Assembly (NCBI GenBank): GCA_001275005.1
Contig: JWZX01000809.1
Coordinates: forward strand, 1-10,012
Reading direction: 5' to 3'
DNA from: Chrysochromulina tobinii
Lineage: Eukaryota > Haptophyta > Prymnesiales > Chrysochromulinaceae
Length of the DNA: 10,012 nucleotides
Shown: one piece after another, positions 1 to 7,233 of the stretch
Position numbering within the stretch: the first letter of the stretch is position 1
How the letters are laid out: the number at the start of each line of letters is the position of its first letter
Translations under genes and position numbers: made by a program
Notes under the pieces: generated by a model
Databases searched by the model: none
Seen by the model: only the letters and a program-made list of their open reading frames with translations
Told to the model about the DNA's origin: nothing

Positions 1-334
1 ACTAACGCGTACTAACGATGGTAATCAAGTTGCCCCGCTGACGCGAGAGCACCCCCGTCGCCGTTACACCCCCGTCGACTACCCTTGCACTTTACCGCTC
101 AGGCGGCCTATTCACCTTTCGAACGCGGCCTTTTATAAGCCCCGCACGAACGCTGTTCTGGGCAGCCTGATTGCTTGCTATATGCAACTATCTACATATG
201 TACATGTAAATGAAGGGTGCAGCGCAAACGCGGGATTCATCGGAATTCCCGGTTGTGTTTCGTCCACGGGTAGGCTCGGCGGCACGTGGCGCGATCTAGG
301 ATGCGTGCATCTGTGAGCCAACAATTAAGCCTCA
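1..334. other. Upstream intergenic region
   Basis: No convincing coding sequence was found in this stretch. It is richer in A/T than the genes beside it, especially around positions 130-230. It contains two short direct repeats: ACTAACG at 1-7 and 11-17, and CACCCCCGTCG at 50-60 and 67-77. Overlapping palindromes lie around 193-208, including TACATGTA at 201-208. It probably holds the promoter and 5' untranslated region of the plus-strand gene starting at 335. The left part may belong to a gene outside the window. Confidence 0.5.
134..139 (+). promoter_or_regulatory. TATA-like box
   Basis: TATAAG follows a run of four T in an otherwise GC-rich stretch, about 200 bp before the ATG at 335. If functional it would imply a 5' untranslated region of roughly 165-175 nt. 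This rests on the motif and its position only. Confidence 0.3.
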
Positions 335-1360
335 ATGGATTCTTTCGTCGTCACCGCCATGAGCTGTTCTCCGTCGTCGCCTCCGAGGATCATCGGGCGA
401 GGCACGGCGCACGCAGCGATGATCTTTACCGAGCTACTACGGCAGGAACAGTATGAGATGCAGCTGGCAGCTTTAGCGAGCAGCTCGAGTTGCTCGCAAG
501 CCACGCATAGGCGCACAAGCAGCAACTCAGAACCATTCATAGGCGCAAGCACTCGTTCACCGCGGGCGCATACTCATTCGCCGCGGACGCGTACTTCACC
601 GCAACTCGAGAACAATCGTAGATTTTGGCGCGTCTCAAGAGTCAGGCAGAATGGCAGTGGTGCAAGGACGCCAATTCTACTTTCCGACAGCGAGGGGAGT
701 GACGCATCTTCGCCGTCGGAGAGTCCAGGGGCCCCGGGAGGTCGAGGCCTCTCGCTCGAAGAGCTCATGGCCGCACGGTCGGAACTGACTCGGCAAATGG
801 AACACAGGAAGGCGGCAATCGAAGCGTCAATGAAAGAGATGCAGCAGTTGCAAGACCGAATCTCGATGCTCGAGACCGTAGCTATTGCGGCACCTCAGGA
901 CATCGGCAGCAAGAGCGTCGTCGCCTGGAGATCGGCACCAACAGCGGATCGGCTCTTATGCTCGTCGCCACGCCGCGCGCGCCCTGTGGCCACAGCGACG
1001 ACGGCCACAGCGACGACGGCCACAGCGACGATGGCCACAGCGACGATGGTCACGTCGACGAGGGTCACGGCGACGATGCGTGTGCGCAGCCCGGATGAAG
1101 GCGATGGCAGCCCGGATGTAGACGATGACGTGGCACGCATGCCCGCAGGTGCACTTCCACGATGCAGGTCGCGCGAGAAAGAGCTGGCCCGCGCGAGCTC
1201 GCGCACGGTCTCGAAGGTTCTGACGGGCCTGACGGATCTTGCCGTGACGCTTGCCCAAGCGCGACCCAAGGCCGGATCACATGTAGAGCATGATGTAGAT
1301 GGTCACACACCATCCAGTGTCATTGACACAACCACCGTGTTCGTAACTATTCCGGCGTAG
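335..1360 (+). CDS. Hypothetical low-complexity protein with a short coiled coil
   Basis: I do not recognise this 341-residue protein. Residues 1-55 are mixed and include a hydrophobic-to-helical stretch near residues 28-50. Residues 55-100 are Ser/Thr/Arg-rich with repeated S-P and T-S-P pairs, typical of phosphorylated disordered regions. Near residues 113-125 a hydrophobic PILL is followed by an acidic serine-rich stretch (SDSEGSD), which resembles a SUMO-interacting or CK2-site motif; that is inference. Residues 138-185 form a likely amphipathic coiled coil (LEELMAARSELTRQMEHR and onward). Residues 219-248 come from a 15-bp tandem repeat (Ala/Thr-rich pentapeptides). No membrane segment or catalytic motif is visible. 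The reading frame is open from the first ATG to tandem TAG stops at 1358-1363. Competing open frames of 124 and 100 codons lie antisense over the repeat, so coding status rests on ORF length and the coiled coil. It could be a nuclear scaffold, but no function can be assigned. Confidence 0.6.
   Translation: MDSFVVTAMSCSPSSPPRIIGRGTAHAAMIFTELLRQEQYEMQLAALASSSSCSQATHRRTSSNSEPFIGASTRSPRAHTHSPRTRTSPQLENNRRFWRVSRVRQNGSGARTPILLSDSEGSDASSPSESPGAPGGRGLSLEELMAARSELTRQMEHRKAAIEASMKEMQQLQDRISMLETVAIAAPQDIGSKSVVAWRSAPTADRLLCSSPRRARPVATATTATATTATATMATATMVTSTRVTATMRVRSPDEGDGSPDVDDDVARMPAGALPRCRSREKELARASSRTVSKVLTGLTDLAVTLAQARPKAGSHVEHDVDGHTPSSVIDTTTVFVTIPA
989..1078 (+). repeat. 15-bp minisatellite, six units, inside the coding region
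   Basis: Six consecutive 15-bp units start at 989, 1004, 1019, 1034, 1049 and 1064. The first two are identical (GCCACAGCGACGACG), the next two differ only by ACG to ATG at the end, and the last two are more diverged. The unit is a multiple of three, so copy changes keep the frame, and it encodes Ala/Thr-rich pentapeptides. The gradient of divergence suggests recent expansion from the 5' side. Confidence 0.95.
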
Positions 1361-1646
1361 TAGTGTATCTCATAGATACGCGAATTTATTGTGTTACACT
1401 AGTGACGTCTTTGTGCACTTTCGACTTTGGCCGAACCGCGCGCGTCGCGGAAGCCGGAACGCCTCCCGCTGAGCGATATTTTTACACCGATTTCAGCCCG
1501 CTCTAGCGCTGTTCCTGTGCGAGTACCGAGCACTTCAGGGCGCTCTTCGTCTAACGTCTTCCAACATACGATACAGCTGAATGGCTCCACTTACTGCAGT
1601 GGGCAATGACGACTCCGCTTGACGGTTCACGAGACTTGGTTGCGAG
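1361..1646. other. Convergent 3' intergenic region
   Basis: This stretch lies between the 3' ends of two convergent genes. It starts with a second in-frame TAG at 1361-1363, then a 6-bp inverted repeat at 1365-1379 and a T/A-rich stretch at 1381-1398. Two open frames of about 60 codons on opposite strands overlap each other and show no recognisable protein features, so I treat them as chance. A short direct repeat (GAGTTACGC at 1644-1652 and 1654-1662) covers the stop codon of the minus-strand gene. Confidence 0.6.
1365..1379. other. Short inverted repeat after the stop codon
   Basis: GTATCT at 1365-1370 and AGATAC at 1374-1379 are perfect inverted repeats around a CAT loop, starting 4 nt after the stop codon of the 341-residue gene. 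It could form a small hairpin in the 3' untranslated region. There is no U-tract that would make it a bacterial-type terminator. Confidence 0.4.
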
Positions 1647-4600
1647 TTACGCTGAGTTACGCCGTAGGTGCACTGCGTCAATGTGCGCCATGAGCCGCTC
1701 CTCCATGGCCCGTTGCGAGGCATCATGGGCGAAACGTTCATCATGGAGCAGTCGCTTCACCCGCCGTTCGGTGTCCAGCGCCCGGCCCAACCAGCCCTCG
1801 TCCACGTCGTTTTCACGCTCCTCCTCATCAGGGTGGCCGCGCATGCGGATGGCCGCCTGCAGCCTTCCCCACAAGCTCTTCGGATGCTCGTCAGGTGGCG
1901 CGTGCTCCTCCACGAGCCGTTGGTAACTCGCGCCGTCGTGGGCACGGTCGGCGTGCGATCGGAGAAGTCCGGAGATTGCCTCGAGCTCCGCCGCGAGATC
2001 GAGGCGAGCGCGCCGAAAGAGAACATGGGATCGGACGATGGCGTAGTCGTACCTGTGGGGAAGCGGGGCGCCGTGGTGAGCGCATGCATGCACGTTACGC
2101 CTGGCGGAGCCGGCTGTGGGCGTAGTCGTACGAGTCTGAAACGACCGCGATCAGGATGTTGAGGAGCATGATCATCACGATGAAGGTGTACGCTAGGAAG
2201 AGGCCGACTAGGAAGGGTGTCTGGAACCACTCGCGCTCAAAGTCGCCAATCATCAGCCGGTAGACCGAGATGAGCGTCTCCGACACGGACACGAAGGCCA
2301 CATCGACGTCGTCCTCGCCCACCACCACGTCCTCGACGCCTTCGTCGGCACGAACCAAGGGGCGCGCCGAGCCTCCGTCGGCCTCGAACGGCTGGCCCAG
2401 ACGTCCTCTGTACGCGAGGATGTAGAACATGTTGCCGAAGGCGAGCATCACGAGGAGCATGATGACCAAAAACGAGCGGATATCTAGAGCGATCTGCACG
2501 AGGCACAGGACGTACCTGTGAAGAAGCAGGGCGCCGTGGTGAGCGCATGCATGCATGGTCGGATATCTAGTGCGATCTGCACGAGGCACAGGACGTACGT
2601 GGCAAACTTCTGGTTGATCACTTTGACGAATTTCAGCAGCTCGAGGTAAAGCAACCCCTGGGTCACCGCGGCCAGTGGCGCCAGGTACTCGTGCTCGATC
2701 CGTACAGGCTGCGTGGCCATCTTGGCCGTGAGCGCGAGGGCGCCTACCAGGAGCAACCCGAGCAGATTTTGGAAGTCGGAGAGCCAAGCGAGGGCTGAGA
2801 GGGATTTGGACGGCGGCTCAGGCGCATCCGGCAGGTCCGCAGGCGTCAGGACGCCCTGTATCTGTGCGGCGTGCTCGCCGAGATGGTGCATCGAGAATGC
2901 CTGCAACAGCTCGCGCAGCAGCCGCACGCCACTGAGAGCCCCTACTGTGGCGACGAGCGCGCTGTCGAGCGGGCCGAGCGGGCCGTCATATCGCAATACA
3001 CGCGGCCAGAGGGGTGTGGTGATCGCGAGCAGCGCGAGGATCCCCACACCGTCCAGGAGCAGGACGGCCATCGAGAGTGGCCGGGTGAGCTTGGCGTCGA
3101 GCACCGCCACGAAGAGATCGGCTCGGACGAGGCGCTCGGTGTCGGAGGCACTGAGCGCGAGTGTTGCTGGGACGAGTCCATCGAGTGCGATCGCCTTCGC
3201 CTCGAGCGCATGCCGTTGCACGCGCGTCATCGGCGCTTCGGACACCTGCTCAATGAAGAAGATGGCTGCCTGCTGCGAGCGCTGCCCGCCCGCGCCAGCG
3301 CCCGATAACCGCCTGACCAGCCACGTGTTGTCGACGTAGTCGAGTGCCATGTGCTGTACCAGAATCTGTTGGACCGCCGGCAGCGAAACGAGCTCAGCAC
3401 GCTTGGCGACACTAGGCATGTCGAGCACGGCTGCGACGATGGTAGATAGCGGCGGCTTGAACTTATGCGCCGACGGTGCTGACGACACTTCTTCCTGAGC
3501 TGCGCCGGCGTCGACGGCCTCTTCCGGCGATGCTGTCGTGAGCGTGGGTACCACCACGCCAGAGCCCACGCCGGCGCCCATGCCGGCGCCCACGTCAGCA
3601 CCGCCGCCGGTGGCGGCGCGGGATGGTGTATCGGTCAGCACCACGGCGAGTCCGGCGGCGCGAAGGTGGCTGCTTGCGCTCCTGCCGCCAGCCTCTCCAC
3701 CTCCACCGCCTGCTGCGCTGCTCCCAGCGGCGACGCCGCCGAAGGATGCGAGAAAGTCGAGCACGGGTACTCCGCGACGGAAGCGTCCAAAGAGTACCCT
3801 CTCGATCGCTTGCTTTCGCTCGCGCAGCCTCGCCAAGTTCGCGCCGCCGCCGCCACTGCCGTCGCCGTTGCTGCCGCCGTCTCTCTTGCCGCCACGTTTG
3901 CTCGCTCTCGCATTCCTCCTCTCCGCAATCCTCTCTCGGATCCTTTCGGATGCGCTGCTCGCCGTAGGCTTGGCACCCACCCGAGTCCACACGGTAGGCC
4001 GGTAGAATGGCGCCGCGTCGAGCACGCCCCCCACAACGCCCCCGACTCCCCCAACGACGCCCCCCACGACAGAGCCAACGCCCCCCACAACGGCACCCAA
4101 AGCATTGACCCCCCCCAGCCCCGTGCGTTGAGTGGTCAGCAGTGGACGGTTGCTGTTCATCGAGTTGTACAACGTCTCCTCCTCCCAGCAGTCGCGCTCC
4201 TTGCAGTACTGGAATTGCGCGCCGTGGCCGCACCAGCCGGGCACCACGCACCACGTCGGCGTCTTCACGATCACAGGAGGACCCTCTGGCCTCGCTCTCT
4301 CGTCCAGGCGGTGGCGGTGGTTGACGAGCTGGAGCTCGCCATTCACAAAGTCCGCAATCCAGTCCTCCGACAATAGGCCCCGCACACCTCCTGGTGTGCT
4401 GAAGCGCCCGTCACTAGCTATCGGCTCCTCCTCTACGCTACTCGGCTCGCGGACAACGATGGCGTCGAAGTCGGGGGCGTTCTCGTCCGGGTGGCCTATC
4501 CGCAGCGTGTTCTCACGCGCCTTGCTGAAGGTGAGAGTGACGCGATGGATGCCGATGATGATGGACTTTTGGGCCTTGGGGTTGCCCGTACGTGGGAAGC

Positions 4601-7064
4601 TGATGAGCTCCTCAGGCCCCTCGTTCAGCGAAACGTACGCGTCGCGGCTATTGTCGCCATTCGCATAGTGGAACTCAACCACGTACTCGCCCGGGGAGGG
4701 TACATGGATGCGCGTGAACGTGAGTGAACGGCCATGGCCCACCCGGCAGACGAGCGTCCCATCGAGCGCATGAACGTACCCACTACGCACCTCGACACCG
4801 CTCAAGAAATTGACGGGTGCGGCGGCGTCGAGCCTGCTCGCCTTCTTGCGCGCGCGCTGCGACATCATCGCTGGTACCACCTCCTCATGGAGGATGCGCT
4901 GCAGCTCCGCACTCGTCTGGGTCTCGAACTCGGCGAGGCTCGGGTCGAGGTCGAGTGGCTCATCGACACGGATCGCCTCGCCCAAGGCCTCGAAATAGGC
5001 TATCGCAGGGCCTGGCTGTGCTGAGCTCACGACGCGGAGCAACCACTCAATGAGCGGGGCGCTCGATTCGGTGAGCAGCTTGGAGCGCGTACCCGGCAGC
5101 CGCAGCAGCGCCAGCCACTCGGCGAGCTCCAGCTGAGAAGCCTCGAGCCGCTGGACGAGCTCCGAGAGGAGCAAGGGTATGGGAAGGAGCAAAGGAGCAA
5201 GCCATTGGGCGCGGGTGCTGGCATCGACGGGCCGAGGTAGCCGCGTCGCGTGCTTTGCGACGGCGCTGAAGGCGAAGCTCGCCCGACGGCTCCAGTACGC
5301 GCTTGGATCGCGGCCGTCGGTGCCCGGCGGCTCGATGAGCAGAAGGCTATCCCCTGTCGCGCGGCACGGGAGGCCCCAGACGCGCCCGTCGGGGGCACTT
5401 ACGGCTCCCTTGAACTTCAGGAGCTCGGCGCTGCCCCCGAGCGCCGGTCCGACAGTCTGGATCTTGTGGGTGGGCGGGTCCAAGGTCATCACTTTGGTCG
5501 CTCCGCTAGGGAGCGCGTACATCTTGCCATCTTCGGCACGCACCGTCGAGCCCCACTTGGTGCCTTGAGCGTTCAACCCAGAGCCGAACTCAAGCACGTT
5601 CGCCTCCACCCACGATCCCGAGGTCATCGACGTCGTGCGCGCGCCCACATCATACGCCAGACGCGGCAGGTTGTCCACCTCGGCAGGGTGCACGCGCAGC
5701 CAGCGCACCGCACCCGCCGGTGCGGCATACAGGAGCCCATCCGCGCCCATCTCGACGCCTACAAAGTCGGCGCCATTCCGGGCTCGGGTACTCGACCACG
5801 TCGGGACTTCGGGTCCGACGAGCTCAACGGCCTGCGTCGTGGGCGAGATCTTGAGTAGCCGGCGCGCCGCGTAGCACACGGCCCAGATGCACCCGTCGGG
5901 CCCGTTGGCTGCGCCCTCCCATTTCCCGAGGCCCTTGAGGGTCGGCCCGATGAGAGTGGTCTCTTGCGTGAGTGGGTCGATCATCAAGACGCGATCGTGA
6001 TCGAAGGGGACGCAGTAGATGCACCCGTCGCTGCCGAGGCATGCGCCGAGCCACTTGCACGAGTCCGTGAGCCCAAAGCTCTCACCAATAAAGCGGCAGC
6101 GCTCGCCGGCTCGCACATTCGCCTTCGTGTCCACCCGCAACACCCGATGCAAGCGCCCCGGAGGACAGTACAAGCAGCCGTCGGGGGCGAGCACGACCGC
6201 GCTCCCAAACTTCTGATGCTCGACTGCGTTCGAGCCATCGAAGGTATGCACAATCTCGGCGCGCACGCACGGCCGTTCGCTCATGGCCTCCAGCTCGGCA
6301 CCGCGCTCCACCTGCATCGGGTCGAATCGGAAGATGCATGAGGCATCCTCCGGGATGGCGTACACCCAGCCGTCATGGCCCACCTGTGCTGCGGCAAACT
6401 TGCCTGAGAGCGCGCGCCCGCCGCGTAAGACCGCCGATCCTGGCGCGCCGTCGAGGTACAGGTCAACGAGCCTCACCCGTGCCGACAGCTCGGCCGCGGG
6501 CGTGGCAGAAGGTGCGCCGGCAGAAGGTGCGCCGACCGAGGCGGCGGCGGCTGCAGCGGCGGCGGCTGATGCGGCGGCGGCTGATGCGGCGGTGGCGGTG
6601 GCGGCGGTGGCGGCTGAAGCAGTGGCCGTTGCAGTGGCCCTTGCAGTGGCCCTTGCGGAGACCCTGCGATCCGTGCCCACGGAGGCGGAGATCGCGTAGG
6701 CGTTCGTCGTGACCAGAGCACCGCGGGGCGAGATGGGCGGCAGCATCTGCTGATAGTGAGCAACCCCACACGATGCGAGGGCGTTGACCCAGCGGTCGTA
6801 ATCCTCCGAGGTTTCGGCGGCCAGAATGTAGAAGGCCATTTCGCCGATGAGACGGAACGCGTGCTCCTTCTCCTGCCAGAGTGGCCCTGGCTGATGAATG
6901 CTGGCGCCTTGAACGTTGATCGGTGGATGGCGAGGCCGGTCCACATCGGCATTGTCGAAGTAGGAAAGCCGACAGTCTGACGTGAGGACAAACCAGCGTC
7001 GCATCCAGCGCACATCTCCGAGTTTCCAGAGAGGGCCCGCGATGACCGTGGTCACCGTCGCCAT
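1647..7064 (-). CDS. PH / beta-propeller / CBM-like / TRP-type ion channel, three exons
   Basis: The exons are 7064-2599, 2515-2132 and 2052-1647, all read on the minus strand. Splicing gives a continuous 1751-residue protein with both introns in phase 2. The start is the first ATG after an in-frame TAG. Residues 8-99 form a PH domain with the conserved Trp at 92. Residues 130-180 are an Ala/Ser/Thr linker. Residues 220-580 hold seven repeats with a D-G-x-x-[YW] core at 231, 295, 346, 390, 442, 512 and 559, consistent with a seven-bladed propeller. Residues 590-745 are mostly helical. Residues 752-873 resemble a CBM6/35 beta-sandwich (GEYVVEFHYANG, ending DFDAIVV). A Cys/Trp-rich stretch follows at 938-961, then a Gly/Val repeat at 983-1016 and low-complexity linkers. 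The C-terminus has six hydrophobic segments near 1332-1353, 1368-1390, 1428-1448, 1460-1482, 1503-1524 and 1590-1614. An acidic turret (1545-1563) and a pore with MIGDF (GD at 1579-1580) lie before the last helix. The fourth helix has only spaced lysines, so a voltage sensor is unlikely. The tail is charged. No signal peptide is seen. Known TRP-family pores support a non-selective or Ca2+-permeable channel; selectivity and ligand are inference. Confidence 0.88.
2040..2131. repeat. 13-bp direct repeat flanking intron 2
   Basis: GGCGTAGTCGTAC occurs at 2040-2052 (start of exon 3) and 2119-2131 (start of intron 2), 79 bp apart. On the gene strand both copies begin GTACGACTAC. It is shorter than the repeat at intron 1, so either the duplication was shorter or its far part has diverged. 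Confidence 0.9.
2053..2131 (-). other. Intron 2 of the channel gene (79 nt, introner-like)
   Basis: The intron runs from GT at 2131/2130 to AG at 2054/2053 on the minus strand. It interrupts the Ser codon just after the pore-lining helix (S1617). Removing it joins SDS to YDYAIVRSHV, giving a natural S6-to-tail transition; reading through meets a TAA after 11 more codons. The last 40 nt (2092-2053) match the end of intron 1 at 37 of 40 positions. They hold a branch-point-like CTCAC (A at 2077, 24 nt before the intron end), a pyrimidine tract and CACAG. The first 13 nt (2131-2119) are an exact copy of the start of the next exon. The 26 nt between (2118-2093) match nothing else in the window. 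Confidence 0.88.
2477..2598. repeat. 39-bp direct repeat flanking the intron 1 core
   Basis: Copies lie at 2477-2515 (exonic) and 2560-2598 (intronic), 83 bp apart. They match at 38 of 39 positions; the one difference is A at 2488 against T at 2571. Identity stops abruptly at both ends. This is the expected signature of a target duplication made when the intron was inserted, and the near-identity suggests a fairly recent event. Confidence 0.95.
2516..2598 (-). other. Intron 1 of the channel gene (83 nt, introner-like)
   Basis: The intron runs from GT at 2598/2597 to AG at 2517/2516 on the minus strand. It interrupts the Thr1489 codon in the linker between the fourth and fifth membrane segments. 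Its length is not a multiple of three, so reading through shifts frame and truncates the protein at 1526 residues before the pore. Splicing joins KFAT to YVLCLVQIALDIRSFLVIM, a normal S4-S5 continuation. The first 39 nt (2598-2560) duplicate the first 39 nt of the next exon with one mismatch. After four spacer nt, the last 40 nt (2555-2516) are the block shared with intron 2, with candidate branch A at 2540, 24 nt before the intron end. Confidence 0.9.
4017..4118 (-). repeat. Gly/Val repeat segment in the channel protein
   Basis: This encodes residues 983-1016, a near-perfect run of G-G-V-x and V-V-G-G-V units with no charge until an Asp at its end. The DNA is C-rich on the plus strand with repeated CCCCCCAC-type blocks. 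The peptide is long enough and hydrophobic enough to lie in a membrane, with GxxxG-like spacing, but it could equally be a flexible Gly-rich linker. If it spans the membrane it would change the topology of the domains before it. Confidence 0.7.
6505..6655 (-). repeat. Simple repeats encoding the Ala-rich linker
   Basis: This stretch encodes the Ala/Ser/Thr/Pro linker between the PH domain and the propeller. It starts with a 15-bp tandem duplication (6505-6519 and 6520-6534). GCG/GCT/GCA-rich triplet arrays follow, including a repeated GGCGGCTGATGC-type unit and repeated CAGTGGCCCTTG units near the right end. The frame stays open because the units are multiples of three. Length polymorphism is likely. 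Confidence 0.85.
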
Positions 7065-7233
7065 CTACATGTAGAGCGAGGACTGCATGCGAGGGAAAAC
7101 TTCCGTGCCAGGTGTGAAGAGTGCGTGTCGTGAACACGAAATTAGAACTGGAAGTGAGATTGGGGAGGCCTAGAGATTGGTTTTTGGCTTCCATGTTTAG
7201 TCGGCCGCGTCGGCGACGACGACGAGCAAAACA
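7065..7233. promoter_or_regulatory. Divergent promoter region
   Basis: These 169 bp separate two gene starts pointing away from each other, so they probably carry both promoters and both 5' leaders. A perfect 10-bp palindrome, CTACATGTAG at 7065-7074, directly abuts the channel start codon. GAGATTGG occurs twice, at 7156-7163 and 7173-7180, each containing ATTGG (an inverted CCAAT box). CGTGT/ACACG at 7124-7128 and 7134-7138 form a small inverted repeat. No TATA box is seen. Function is inferred from position. Confidence 0.55.

Noticed and set aside
1-30. Two ACTAAC motifs as yeast-type branch points of an upstream intron
   Set aside because: No acceptor AG with a pyrimidine tract and no continuing coding frame follow, so a splice site cannot be supported.
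895-1269. A 124-codon antisense gene over the minisatellite
   Set aside because: It has repetitive Val/Ala composition created by the repeat on the other strand and no recognisable features.
1647-2093. A 148-codon minus-strand frame as an independent small gene
   Set aside because: Its first 14 codons are the 3' part of intron 2, and the rest is exon 3 of the channel gene, joining S6 to its tail without a gap.
2477-2598. An assembly error (collapsed or duplicated read segment) as the cause of the 39-bp repeat
   Set aside because: The two copies differ at one base, a specific 40-nt block lies between them, and the same block occurs with its own repeat at intron 2. Splicing also restores a perfect reading frame.
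2477-2598. A CRISPR array or bacterial repeat
   Set aside because: There are only two copies, one of them coding, in a eukaryotic gene with splice signals.
2095-2787. A 230-codon minus-strand open frame ending with the channel pore, as a separate gene
   Set aside because: Its right part overlaps exon 1 in another frame, and it enters the channel frame by reading through intron 1 and ends by reading into intron 2. Splicing explains it fully.
3538-4376. Plus-strand frames of 155 and 236 codons rich in Pro, Ala and Arg
   Set aside because: They are antisense to the low-complexity linkers of the channel gene, whose GC-rich codons leave other frames open by chance.
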